Part shown: positions 20,346 to 34,445 of the stretch, one piece after another | Layout: the number at the start of each line of letters is the position of its first letter | Numbering within the stretch: position 1 is the first letter of the stretch | NCBI GenBank assembly: GCA_002189035.1 | Contig: NEEC01000009.1 | Coordinates: forward strand, 2,542,001 to 2,606,000 | DNA: 64,000 bases | Source: Utricularia gibba | Lineage: Eukaryota; Streptophyta; Magnoliopsida; Lamiales; Lentibulariaceae | Direction: 5' to 3' | Program-made: the position numbers and the translations under genes | The notes under the pieces: generated by a model | The model's input: only the letters and a program-made list of their open reading frames with translations | Database searches by the model: none | What the model was told of the DNA's origin: nothing

Positions 20346-21452
20346 TTCCAGATCTCTCGAACAAGAGCAAGAAGTAAGAAATTTGCGTCTGGGAAGTTTG
20401 AAATGAGGGAAACATGTACGAATATAATTAACATGATCTGCTGCTCCATTTCACTCAAATTTCTGTGACTCGCCAAAGACTTTTTCAAACTTTTGTGTCA
20501 GGCTCAGGCTTTGTGTTTGTCTTGTTCTGCGGTGCAGCGCGAATTCCAAGAAACCGATTTTCCCATATTCGCACTATAGTCCCTCTACTTTCCAAAATGC
20601 ATCAATCTCACCCTTCTAGAGTCCGCTTGATGGGCACCGGGCCGGGCCGGCTCTCGCGGAGATGAGCCTAACGAGAGACCGTGAAACAAAGAACCCGGCC
20701 CAGCCCATTAATTACTCAAAATAATAATTTTTACAAATTTTTAATTATTTGCTATAATAAAATATAAATTAGATCTTTATGTTTTTTTTTAAATTTTTTA
20801 AATAAAATTCAATGGCATTTAATAATAAATTTTATTTTTTAATTAAGGTCATATATTATTTTAATAAAAATATCTTTGATTATGCTGATCACAATTCTAG
20901 CTTCCCAAAGTAGCCTTGATTATTTGGTTCATGGTACGGAATCTAAACAAAAATGGCATTAGGAAAATAAAAACAAATTAATTACGAAACTAATACGAGG
21001 GCAAATGAGTAAAATTATTTTAATAAGAACATCTTTAGTTATGCTGATCACAATCCAACTTCCCAAAGTGGCCTTGATTTTTTTTGGTTCATGGTACGGA
21101 ATATAAAAAAAATGGCATTAGGAATATAAGAGCAATTAAGAATTTAATTAGGAAACTAATCCGAGGGCAAAAGAGTAATTAAACTCAAATTAATTGGGAG
21201 ACATTGTTATTGAATTGCGAACTCTACTTACTGAATAAATTACATAATTCCACGGCCATCTGTCAACGTGGCCTCCCTCCCTACTCTTAATTATTACATT
21301 TCAATTCATAAGTTATTTAAAATTGCATTTTCTACCATCTTCTTCCTCACTCCACACCCCAAATATCTCGCGTCGCCGCCGACGAAACCCATCCTTTTCT
21401 ATGTTGTTTTTATATCGGTTTCTTCATTTTGTGGGCTTTGAGGTTTAGCGAA
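20346..21452. other. Divergent promoter region between kinase and WRKY genes
   Basis: Start codons of the two genes face away from each other, about 1.1 kb apart. The middle is AT-rich and contains an imperfect tandem duplication (see 20854-21180). No gene is seen inside. Confidence 0.5.
20854..21180. repeat. Imperfect tandem duplication, about 160-bp unit
   Basis: Unit 1 (about 20854-21012) and unit 2 (about 21013-21180) share long blocks: TTATGCTGATCACAAT, CTTCCCAAAGT, GGTTCATGGTACGGAAT, AAATGGCATTAGGA and CGAGGGCAAA, in the same order. The offset is 159-166 bases because of small indels. It lies between divergent promoters. It is not a recognised transposon. Confidence 0.75.
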
Positions 21453-22588
21453 ATGGAGGGAGGAGTTGATCGTGGGCATGAGGAGGAAGATTCGCCCACT
21501 CTGACAACTACGCCGGAAGACGCCGCGGACTCTGCGCTCCCAGACGACGAACGAATCCACGCTCCTGCAGTTAAAAAAAGGTCTGGTTTTTTAACAGCCC
21601 GTTTTGCCTTCGGGATCAATGAACACTACTTTTCTGACAGGAGGAGGGGAAGAGAGAAGAGGGTGGTGACGGTGCGGATGGACGTGGATGGATTGAGAAG
21701 TAAAACGGAGGTGCACCCGCCGCCGGATTCATGGTCGTGGCGGAAGTACGGTCAGAAGCCGATCAAGGGGTCTCCGTATCCACGGTAACTAGAAGATGTA
21801 ATGACAGTGGAATGAATAGAACCATCGAATATGAATGAGAGTAATAAGGGTTTAGAAAATGATGCAAGAATAATTGGAGATCATTAAATCCTCCTCCGTG
21901 GTGGCCGCCGGCGGTAGGTGGCGCGTCGGGTTTATAATTATTATTAGTTTTTATTTTTCATGACAGGGAATAAAAGGAAAATAGAGGCGGCTACCGGGGA
22001 CTAACTGTTTGTAATTGATGGCGAAATTATGCGAGTTGTTGACAAAAAAATAATAATAAAAAAACAATGTTTGGTCCCCACGCGCCGCCGCTTGTTTTTG
22101 TGGAATCTGCTCTGAGTAATTTTGCGTAATGAAACAGGGGATATTACCGGTGTAGCAGCTCCAAGGGTTGTCCGGCGAGGAAGCAAGTTGAACGGAGCCT
22201 CCATGACGCCACTGCACTGATGGTCACCTACTCCTGTGAGCACAACCACCCACTTCCGTCCGTCATCGTGAAACCGCACCGTCTCTCGCGCGCTCCGTCG
22301 CCGTCGTTTCCAGAATCCGCCTCGTCTTTGATTCAGGCGGAGAGGGATACGGCGGCCGCGGAAGATGGGTTCGCAGAGTTCTTGGGGGAGTTTGGGTGGG
22401 TTTGCGAAGTGGAGTCGACGATGATGACTGAGACAACATTTGTTGGGCCGTCGTGGGTAAATGCTGGCATGGAAATGTTTATGCCGATTGGAGAGGAAGA
22501 CAAACTTTTGTTTGGTGATCTGGGAGACCTGCCGGAGTATTCCATTGTTTTCCGGCGGTGTGTCAAGGAAACAGCTTTTTCTCGGTGA
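21453..22588 (+). CDS. WRKY transcription factor, group IIe (WRKY65/69-like)
   Basis: Two exons, 21453-21784 and 22138-22588, encode 260 residues. The DNA-binding domain has WRKYGQK at 96-102, preceded by [20 protein letters not shown], and a zinc finger C116-x5-C122-x23-H146-x-H148. That is the C-X5-C-X23-H-X1-H pattern of group II. The intron interrupts the domain just after YPR, the conserved R-type position. The N-terminal acidic region, the [11 protein letters not shown] block and overall size fit the WRKY65/69/35 branch of IIe. WRKY proteins bind W-boxes (TTGACC/T) in stress, senescence and developmental genes. The C-terminal tail is acidic ([13 protein letters not shown] and DLGDLPEYS) and may act in transactivation. 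From memory, WRKY69 (At3g58710) is next to the kinase At3g58690 in Arabidopsis, so the neighbour supports the call. Confidence 0.93.
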
Positions 22589-22839
22589 CTACGCAGAGAA
22601 AATGGCGAACATTCTTGAATTGTTTTACCTGATCATTTCCCCTGTTTTCCGACTGTAAAGAAGCTTTGTACTCGTCGGATTCTGCACCTGATGTGAAACA
22701 TACATTTCAGATTCAATGCTATATAATTCTCCGTCTGTTTATGCTGCTGTAAATACTCCTGTCTGTTCAAATTTGAGGGCAACAAGCATATTGTACGGGA
22801 GGAGAACCAGTAATGATTTTCTGATACAGAGACAATCAT

Positions 22840-25986
<3,147 letters not shown>

Positions 25987-27892
25987 CTATCTCCGCCGGA
26001 GGAGGAGATGTGCCCCCATTTGGGGCTGAAGAGCCGCCAGCATCTCCGGCGCATGCGCATACGACGGAGAAACTTCGAAGGAGAACCTCTGGAGAATCAT
26101 GGCTAGCGCCATTTTAGCTTCCAACATGGCGAAGTTCTGGCCGACGCAGGTCCGCGGCCCGCTCCCGAAGGGGAAATACGTGAGCTGCCCTTTGGTGGCC
26201 TTGAATATACCCTCGCTGAACCTCTCCGGGTTGAATTCCTTGGCATCCTCGCCCCACACTCTGCAGTCATGTTGCATCATAATGGTGGGCAAGAAGACCT
26301 GAGCTCCGGCTGGTAGCGTTATGTTCTTGATGCGAGTTTCTTCCTGTACTATTCGGCTCAGCATTGTCGCCGCAGGGTATAGTCTCAAAACCTCGAAAAA
26401 GATCATGCTCATCTGCAATGCAACGTAAAGCTCAAGCCCCCGATTAGCTTCCTTGCTCTGTGTAAATGAACTTGAAGAAGAGTTTCTGTACTAAACACTT
26501 ACAACTTTGAGTTGGTTTAGTTGATGGAAATCAGGTTGATTGTCTCCGAGGACACCCAGAACCTCGTCTCGGGCTCGTTCTTGCCACTCGGGATTCTGCC
26601 CGAGCAGAATCATGGTCCAAACCAGGAGTGAGGAGGTTGTTTCCTGTCCAGCTATGTAGAAGAGCTTGCATTCATCAATCACTTCTGTCAAGGTGATGCC
26701 TGAATCGGTTCCGTGCTGCTTGATTTCTTTACTATTGGATTCTAACAAGATGCCCAGCAGATCATCCTGAGTCGCTTCTCCGGCTTCGATTTCTCGCAGT
26801 CGTTTGTTGATGACCCCGAGAATGCAGGAGTCTACTTCCCTCTTGATTTCTCTCATTCTTCTGTTATTCTTCGTTGGCAGGAATCTGATAGACCCATAAA
26901 TCAGATCAACAGAACAACACAGTCGTTTTTCAGATAATTTGATCATGATACCTCAAGCCTGGGATGAGAAGCATGTGAAAAGATTTCACCATGAGGCCAA
27001 GTTGCTCTTTTTGAAGCTCAAAAACTTTCTGCCCTTCTTCGTAACTGCTCCCAAATGCAGTTCGAGAAATAGCATCGCCTAACAGTGTCTGTAAATGAGG
27101 CCACACATCCAACTCAACTGATCCTTCACTAGGAACAATCTCATCCCATTTCCTCAGCATATCTGAACAGCTTTTGTAAAACGCGGGAAGCACAACCTGC
27201 ATCAGCATTACTCATAAACACAAAGGATACAGAACACACCATTTGCTTCTGAATGAAACCACAATTACCCGGAGCTTCTCTATGTGAAAAGCAGGGTTCA
27301 CTAGCTTTCTGTGTTTAGCCCATTTTTCACCATCATACAAAGCAACTCCCTGTGCAACTAATTTGGTTAAGGGGTTGCTTGTCTTGATAAAGGTGTAATT
27401 TTTCGCCAGAATCTCCTTCACCATCTCTGGATCCGATATTAGAACTGCAGGCTTAGTACCAAACCACATGAAGCTGTTGTCCCCTGCCGACATTCAAGGG
27501 ATTTGTCTGAAATTGGACATCTCAAAAATAACCAATAGTTTGCACCGAAATCAAGAAGAGCTTGGCCACTTTTTGCAACATGGGGAATCTAAATAAAGTC
27601 TAGCGAATCGAAGCCTACCGTAATTCGCAACTGTTTGATGAATAAACGGCATCACTCGGGGAACTACGTCATCTGAGAGGCTGATTGGAGCACGGAGTGC
27701 TTCCTTGGACATGGCGTCCATTTCCCGGAAGTCTCCGGTCAAGAACTTGTAGGGGTTCCCGCGGAAACCCATTTCTCTCAGAAGCTTCTCGTTTCGCCTT
27801 GGATCGAACCACACCCATTTCATGAATCGCCAGCACTGGTAAACAACCACAAAACCTAAAACCAGTGAAACTACAGCGTATATCAGTTCCAT
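25987..27892 (-). CDS. Cytochrome P450, CYP72A family
   Basis: Minus-strand exons: 27892-27619, 27483-27269, 27196-26952, 26884-26503, 26412-25987 (513 aa). This is an ER-anchored haem mono-oxygenase of the CYP72 clan. Known members modify terpenoids, iridoids (secologanin synthase) and hormones, but the substrate here cannot be told from sequence. The N-terminal anchor is [21 protein letters not shown]. The I-helix oxygen motif AGQETTS is at 323-329. The K-helix ExxR is EVLR, 379-382. The haem loop [13 protein letters not shown] spans 452-464 with axial Cys461. All five exons keep phase, and the intron count fits CYP72A genes. It is a single copy here, whereas CYP72A genes are often arrayed in tandem. 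About 2.2 kb upstream is gene-free. Confidence 0.93.
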
Positions 27893-30120
27893 TTTGTGCT
27901 TGCTTCCTTCTTTGGCCCTGCAGCACTCTTTATACCGCAATTCTGAAGCTAGATGTTTCTTGGGGACGAAGGTACCAGGAAGTCACGAACCCGCCATAGT
28001 CAAAAAACCCAGCCACATCAAGTTGTAGGTGTCCACGCCAAACACTTGATACAAGTTTTTTCCTACTGCACATATAACAAGACAATATTTTCCTTAACTT
28101 GCCAAGCAACCATAACCTGGGAATTAGGATGTATTAGAAAATTAATTACATTTATAATGGGTAAGAAAAATAATTATCGTATTTATAAAAAATTAATATT
28201 AATACGTAAGATAGAAAACCAAAATGTCTACTTTTCTAAATGATTCTCGTGACATATCATTGGTATAAAATTCCAAGTTGAATTACGTTTAGAATTGACT
28301 AATACATGATTCTTTTTAGGTTAAATCCAATAATTTTTTAATAAATAATTAAAAAATTAGAAATATTATATTTGAAAAATAATTTTTTATAATTAGATAA
28401 TTATTTTTATAATTAATTGAATTCGATTATAAAAAGAGAAAAGTTCAATTCGAAATTATAAATAAATCAAAAAATTGAATCAAATTCAATTTCAAAACCC
28501 TAGTCGTACGATAATTTTACTACATACATAAAATTGGTGCTTGGATGCTTAACATAATTTTTAGATTACCAACATAATACTGAGACTAAGGATGACCTAA
28601 GAAAAAAGTTGTGGTCTTGCCAGATGACTGACTTCAGCTATTTAACAAATGTTTTAATACAAGTTGTGGTGTTTCTTACCGCAACAAGTGAGATGAGGTA
28701 TGGGTATGCGACACCTCCTTGAAACTGCTAACTGGTAGGGACGAGTCTGGTTCGTGGAAGAAGGGCATTGGATGAGGCAGAATGCAGTTCTGAGAGTCAC
28801 ATGGATGAGGCAGAAGTCTTCCCCCTCGGGTCCAATCAGGACCTACAACGCATTATTCATGCCCCCCTCCTTTGTTTTGCATTTCAACAAAACAAATTTG
28901 AAGGCCCCCGTCGTTCATTGCTGGTATTTTAAAAAGGAAGAACTTATGGGTGGCGTCTTAAATGTGTAGTGGTGAGGATTCTGGTGTTTAAGGTTCAGGG
29001 CCATGTGCGTGTCTGTCCCCAGAAAGACAGGTGAACGTTTCTTGGACAAATTGTAGACTTTGAATGACCCAACACAGCTCTCTGTCCCTCCCCCTTCTTC
29101 ACACGAGTGACTAGCAGGGAGAGAGGGCTACTACACCTTTCTTGTGCGCCTGGTTTATGCTCTCAGTGTATGGCTTCCTCAAAGTTCATCTGTGGAAGTT
29201 ACGTTGTCCCGGTCAAGGGGACTAGGCCTTTATTTATACCCCACCAACGAGTAGAATGCCACCTGAGAAAGAAATGAATTGTTTTTGGTAAGCATATAAT
29301 GAACTCTGGTGGTAAGTGGCTAGTCTATGTAGGGGTGGCAGTTGTAGGGGAACATCTTATCCCTGCTGGGGGGGAGTTGGTAAAAGGCAAAAGAGGGCCA
29401 TTCAAAGTTGTGAAGGAGGTGGGAAGACTATCTGTAACCAGCACTTTGAGTTTAGTCTGTCCCTATGTCAATCAATGGAGAGCTTCTCGTTTGTAGTGCA
29501 GCACATAAACCAACCTCGTTATATTTTGTTCTCAGGCTGCAGGAGACAAGTGCAAAGGGGCGTTTGCCTCGAAAAACATTTCCACATTTCCTTCCTTCCC
29601 TCCCTCCCTCTCTCTGTATCTGCTTTCTGTGTTCTGTGTTATCTGTTGGAATCCCTTATAGAGAATTCTTCTCTCGGAATGTGAAAAAAATGAAGTTACC
29701 ATGGTGAAAATGTATGGAGTTCATTGATGGCACTGGATGTGGATGCAAACCTGCTGCCCCACGTCATTGAAAGCTCTCACCCGGACCTCGTGTGGGAGAA
29801 TGACTGGTGCCTGTTCACAGTGATGAATGCAGACCTATTTTTATGACACCATTCAAACATCCCTAACTGGAGTCAACTCAAGTGGGATCCATCACCTGCT
29901 GCTGCGCCCTTTCAAGTTTCAAAAAATGTTCAGGTTACTTGAGTTTTTGATTGATTCTCAAGCCAACTTCACTGCACTCCTTTTCTTGTCAACTTTGTGG
30001 CAAGATGTAAGGGGCTGATTTTAGACAAGCTCTGGTTTAAGTAACAGTATGTATAAATCACCACATCAAGCTTAAGATGGAATTAACCTGATGACTCGAG
30101 AAAAAGAATCATAGAGTTGT
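27893..30120. other. Long gene-free stretch upstream of the P450 gene
   Basis: About 2.2 kb with an AT-rich left third and a more even right part. Short open frames at 28754-28969 and 29299-29707 have no family resemblance. A TATTTATA at about 29231 could be a promoter of a non-coding RNA, but nothing proves it. The right end is the 3' flank of the LRR gene. Confidence 0.4.
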
Positions 30121-31482
30121 TCAGAATAGTAGTACTCTCAAGATGTGAAGAATGGAAGCAACGAAAATAAGTACAGTGCTCGAGCAAGACGATAACACAG
30201 CTTCAGAGTTGTGCCGTGGGGTCATGAGTTTGTCATTGCCACAAACACTTACACCAATATCAGCACCGTTTCCTGCAGAAGGACTCAAACACAGACCTGG
30301 ATTCCCACTGAGATCTAAGTTTTTTCCAAGCCGCTTCAGGAAGCTGGAGTTGAAAGGTACAACTCCATCCAGAAGGTTTCTGCTCAAGTTCAGGTGATAA
30401 ATGTGTGAAAGATCACCTAATCCCGGAGGAAGCTGCCCTGATAACTTATTGTTTTGCAATGAGAGAGTTGTAAGGTTTGTAAGCTGTGAATATGATGATG
30501 GGATTGAGCCAGAGTATCCAGAATTTGAGAGCCTGAGTTCTTGGAGTTTCTTCAGTTGCCCAAAGTTTACAGGGAGAGGAGCCAAAACTGGATTATCATC
30601 CATCAAAAAGTATTGTAAATTCTGCAAACCACTCAAAGAGTCGGAAAAATCACCAGATAAATTATTACTGCTCATAGCTAAGAAGACCAATGACTGAAGA
30701 TGCTGAAAAGTTTCTGGAATCGTTCCATTGAGAGAATTTGAGCTCAAGTCAAGCTTCTGGAGAAGTTTAAGGCTCCCCATTGAAGAAGGAATGAGACCCA
30801 TGAGCTTGTTATAGCTTAAATCAAGCCCCACAAGATTCACAAGATATCCCACTTGAACAGGGATTTCACCAGTGAGCGAATTGTAGCTCAAGTCAAGGTG
30901 CACAAGGGTTGTCATGCTGAAAACTTGAACTGGGATTTGGCCCGTAAGCCTATTCTGTGACAGTGTGAGGATCTGAAGTGATTTCAGGGAGGAAACAAGA
31001 GTTGGGATGACGCCAACAAGAGCAGAATTCGATCTCAAACTAAGCTGCTGCAATGGAGAAGTAAACTTCGCGTTTCCAGGAAACAGGATCTCAGTTGGGG
31101 ACTCAGTGAAACACTTGAAGATGAACAAAGACTCAAGATGTGGGAGATGGAAAATCTCTGAAGGGAATTTAGCTGAACTCTTGCATGAAGGATTTGGGAA
31201 GGTTCCAAAATCCAGCCTTGTGACATGAAAATGTGCATCACTTGAAGTGAATCTGCACTCAATTCCAGGCCAAGATGCGCCTGGTTGACAGGGATTTGGG
31301 TAAGATATTCTCCATTCCTGATCTGAAGACAAAGTTTCCATCACCTTGAAGAGCATTTCAAGCTCAACAGGATCCATTGAAGTAGATCCATTCTTGTTCT
31401 GCAGAGAGATGGAGAAGACAGGTGTGAGGAAACACAAACACAGCATACCAACGCGCACAAGCTGAAGGCTTGAAAAGATCAT
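30121..31482 (-). CDS. Leucine-rich repeat receptor-like protein (RLP29 / PII-2 type)
   Basis: A single exon of 453 residues. ATG 31482 starts MIFSSLQLVRVGMLCLCFLT, a signal peptide. The N-terminal cap (PVELEMLFKVMETLSSDQEWR..PNPC..WPGIEC) is followed by about ten plant-type LRRs (e.g. LVHLDLSYNSLTGEIPVQVG, LQKLDLSSNSLNGTIPETF). Then come a CGN-type C-terminal cap and a hydrophobic tail (VLIFVASILHILRVLLF) with no kinase domain. The tail could be a membrane anchor or GPI signal. Arabidopsis relatives include RLP29 (At2g42800) and PII-2, whose mutants lose the growth response to Piriformospora indica. It would act at the cell surface with a co-receptor kinase. The N-terminal in-frame extension to 31566 has only a non-ATG initiator. 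Confidence 0.92.
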   Translation of the reverse strand: MIFSSLQLVRVGMLCLCFLTPVFSISLQNKNGSTSMDPVELEMLFKVMETLSSDQEWRISYPNPCQPGASWPGIECRFTSSDAHFHVTRLDFGTFPNPSCKSSAKFPSEIFHLPHLESLFIFKCFTESPTEILFPGNAKFTSPLQQLSLRSNSALVGVIPTLVSSLKSLQILTLSQNRLTGQIPVQVFSMTTLVHLDLSYNSLTGEIPVQVGYLVNLVGLDLSYNKLMGLIPSSMGSLKLLQKLDLSSNSLNGTIPETFQHLQSLVFLAMSSNNLSGDFSDSLSGLQNLQYFLMDDNPVLAPLPVNFGQLKKLQELRLSNSGYSGSIPSSYSQLTNLTTLSLQNNKLSGQLPPGLGDLSHIYHLNLSRNLLDGVVPFNSSFLKRLGKNLDLSGNPGLCLSPSAGNGADIGVSVCGNDKLMTPRHNSEAVLSSCSSTVLIFVASILHILRVLLF

Positions 31483-32305
31483 TTTTCTTTCTTGGAACAG
31501 GGAACCAAAGGTTTCTGCCAAAAGAGCGGTCTGAGAAATAAAATACAAATTGAATCTTGGGGACAAGAAAAATGAATGCGAAGTGAAAGGAAAAGAGAAA
31601 CAGTGTATTTAAGAAAGAAATGCAGCACAGATTGAAACGTGCGTGTGCAGAGAGGTGGAGATTTGATTGACATGATATGTGGGGTCGTGAAATTGATGTT
31701 TGCTTCTTTGTACTAGTGACTTTAACCACAGTGCCTCTGTCATAAAAGCAGACGCAGAAGAATATCAGATTAGTGACAAACAAGAGCTTAAACAAGTTTA
31801 GAACTGAATAAAGAGCTCTTACAGTTTCAGTTCATCTCTACTTCAATTTTTTTAGACAAAAAACTCATTTACGATCACCACCATTAATTTTTTTGTTCTG
31901 TTTATTGTTTTATACTTCAACGTTTGGTACTTTCAAAACCAAAACCGAACCACGATTGGCACCCCCCAAGTTAATCAGTTCCACAGACAGTGAGGTGGTT
32001 TTTGGTTCACAGCAAAATTTCACACCCCTGCAGCCGATCGATATACATCCTTCCGGTAGTTTCTGAATGCTGCATTGGCACAGATTTTAGGTCTGAAAAC
32101 CAAGAAACAACCACTCCTCATTCTGTAGCCAGGGAAGAACAAAACCAATAACACAAGCTATCAGAGCTAATATGATGTTGAGTTTGCTGCATTAGAAGAA
32201 TGAATTCGATAAATAGCAGACAATTAACAGATACCAAAAGATACGATAGCACCCACCTTGCAAACTAACTTGATTTCAGTTCACAAGTGAATGCTTATCC
32301 TGACT
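31483..32305. other. Upstream region of the LRR protein gene
   Basis: This includes its promoter and leader, and the 3' flank of the helicase gene on the right. No gene is recognised; the 31479-31795 frames are shadow frames. Confidence 0.4.
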
Positions 32306-33748
32306 CTAGTTCCTGCTGAAATCTCGGTAAAATTCCAAAACCCTTGGGTGAGCTTTGATCTTGGAAGGATCAAGCCCAGAAAGCGAAAGTCCATCCAAGT
32401 TCCTCACTCGGGAGAGAGCTACATATACCATTCCAAAACCGAAAACTCGTTTGAGATCTGTGTGGACTTTGTCCAGTGTCATCCCTTGGCACTTGTGAAT
32501 GCTTAGAGCCCAGGCCAGAATGAGAGGTATCTGTATCCTTGTAGCGACAACCTTGTCCCCATCCATCACAACCCATTTCTCAGGTTCAACAAGCACTTTA
32601 AGGCCAGAGTCAAATTTCACCAAAGGTAATATATTTCCATGGGAGCACATTTCTTGTAAGTTGTGTTGCCCCTCAGAAAGTCGACAGAACTGAATAACTG
32701 TGCCAGTGGCGCCATTAACTAGTTTACGCCAAGGGCTTACATTCTTTACTAGCATCACCCTAGCACCGGCACAAAGTTCAAGTTCGCTGGGAGCAATGCC
32801 AGCATCAAGCTGCTTCCTCCAATTATTTTCACCAGCATCTTCAGCCTTATAAATATATACTTCCTTTTGCAAGCTCTGAAGTTTCTCTTTATTCAAATGG
32901 TTGACATCTTTAATCAATGGAAAGAGCCTTACAGCTGAAGGGTCTGGTTCATTACCAGAGCAGCACCCCTCCAAAAGCATCAAATCATCAGGATCAGACT
33001 CTCCCTTTCTTATCCCCGCAAGGATTCGAACAAGAAGGGGATCGGATTGCCTGAAAACTTTCGTAAGTTCTATTTGTAGATCAAAACTTCGTGACCAGCA
33101 ATCAGCCTCAAAAGCATAGATTCTCTTTACCCTCTCTTTTTTAGTTACAGGGGGCAACTGACAGAAGTCTCCGGCCGCAATCACCTGGAGGTTACCCCAA
33201 ATCCTATCCTCGCCGTCCACTCGCAATGACCGAGCAATGCACTCAAGGTTATCAAAAAGATCAGCACCAACCATGCTTATTTCATCAATGACTAGTGCCT
33301 TGGCCTTCTTCCATCTCCTGCGAGCTTGGCGATCCATTAGAACCCTCTCTAGCAAACCATCACGATTCAAATCACCTACGCCAATCCCAGAAAAAGAATG
33401 AAGGGTTTGCCCATTAAGAGCACAGGAAGCAACTCCAGTGGACGCAGTCACATAAACAGTAGACTTTCCATGAATCTTTTTGAGTTTCTTTATCACACTT
33501 TCGAGTAATAATGTTTTCCCCGTCCCAGCAGATCCTGTAATGAAAACAGACTTCCCATTCGAAACCGCATCCAGAACTTGTTTCTGTTCATCCGACCATT
33601 CTGTTTGAGGCCTTTTCAGGGCTTTGGAATCACCAACAGCAGATTTTTTCTTCTTACTGAACAAGTTGCCAGATTCTCTCTTCCTAAAGAAACCTGCCCA
33701 AGAACTATAATACCGACTAGTTTCCACCACACGCGCCAATAACTTCAT
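32306..33748 (-). CDS. PIF1-type ATP-dependent DNA helicase
   Basis: A single exon of 480 residues. It is a 5'-to-3' SF1B helicase of the PIF1/RRM3 family. Plant members are mostly unstudied and several go to mitochondria. The N-terminus (MKLLARVVETSRYYSSW..) is basic and could be a mitochondrial presequence. Motifs are Walker A GSAGTGKT (72-79), Walker B/DEAH-type IDEISM (154-159), GDFCQLPPV, LTKVFRQ, and the C-terminal LAWALSIHKCQGMTLDKVHTDL followed by VYVALSRVRNLDGL. These are all intact. Its length equals a minimal helicase core with almost no extra domain. The large Helitron Rep-helicases lack this presequence and gene structure and carry a Rep domain, so I see a host gene. Site II motifs lie about 370 bases upstream of the ATG. 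Confidence 0.93.
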   Translation of the reverse strand: MKLLARVVETSRYYSSWAGFFRKRESGNLFSKKKKSAVGDSKALKRPQTEWSDEQKQVLDAVSNGKSVFITGSAGTGKTLLLESVIKKLKKIHGKSTVYVTASTGVASCALNGQTLHSFSGIGVGDLNRDGLLERVLMDRQARRRWKKAKALVIDEISMVGADLFDNLECIARSLRVDGEDRIWGNLQVIAAGDFCQLPPVTKKERVKRIYAFEADCWSRSFDLQIELTKVFRQSDPLLVRILAGIRKGESDPDDLMLLEGCCSGNEPDPSAVRLFPLIKDVNHLNKEKLQSLQKEVYIYKAEDAGENNWRKQLDAGIAPSELELCAGARVMLVKNVSPWRKLVNGATGTVIQFCRLSEGQHNLQEMCSHGNILPLVKFDSGLKVLVEPEKWVVMDGDKVVATRIQIPLILAWALSIHKCQGMTLDKVHTDLKRVFGFGMVYVALSRVRNLDGLSLSGLDPSKIKAHPRVLEFYRDFSRN

Positions 33749-34445
33749 GATTCAAACCTTAAGAAACCACAGAACTAAGCATATAGCTGCGGTACAAATA
33801 CCACCAATTCAGACTACAAGAAACTCCACCCAAAAAACAGGTACGACGAATCAAAAAATCCAACCCTGACATCGCCAGGTTGACGCAAGAAGCACAGTAC
33901 AGCAACTACCCAAGAGATACTCAGACTTCCCTCAGAATAAGGTTAAAGAACGACAAAATGAAGCGCACACAATGCCCGGTTCCGCCATTGGAGCATCAAG
34001 AACTCTCAAACGCTCACCAAAAGTGAGTTCCGGAGAGCAACTGCAATGTCGAATTCGGGCGTTCCCGTCTCCGAGAGAATATTATCTGCGTTAATTGGAC
34101 TCTCACACCCTTCAGGCCCAAAAAATTGGGCTACATCCAGGATAAGCCCTCAAGCCCTCGGCCAATAGACTACTATTTAGATATAATTTTTTTCATTTTT
34201 TTAGATATCAAATTCAAATTCAACATACATATACGATAATCAATATTTTGGTATTGAGTTAATATCCGGTGTGACTATTGAACTCCTGTTCTTAACCACC
34301 CTGTAACAAGTTTCCTATGTCAAATATCATATCTCAGGAAAGAGACTGAAGGCTAGACCTTCTTCCCTCTTCCTTGAGAGTTTTCAATTAGGCCTGCAAC
34401 CTGTAGTTCTATCGTACATACATACACATGATGGCACATCTAACT
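33749..34445. other. Helicase promoter and GAUT 3' flank
   Basis: The left part holds leader and promoter, with inverted site II elements GGCCCA (34115-34120) and TGGGCT (34127-34132). The right part is the 3' flank of the glycosyltransferase gene. Confidence 0.45.
34115..34132. promoter_or_regulatory. Inverted pair of site II elements upstream of the helicase gene
   Basis: GGCCCA and TGGGCT are separated by six bases, about 370 bases from the helicase ATG at 33748. Paired site II elements typify promoters of genes for organelle proteins. Called from motif and place. Confidence 0.4.

Noticed and set aside
20854-21180. Transposon or MITE as the source of the duplicated unit
   Set aside because: I found no terminal inverted repeats or target duplications, so I kept it as a plain tandem repeat.
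28754-29707. Several short open frames suggesting a gene before the P450
   Set aside because: They do not join into a coherent protein and match nothing; a non-coding transcript cannot be excluded.
32306-33748. Helitron-type origin for the PIF1 helicase
   Set aside because: The gene has a plausible presequence, no Rep domain and no Helitron ends nearby; a host PIF1 gene fits better.
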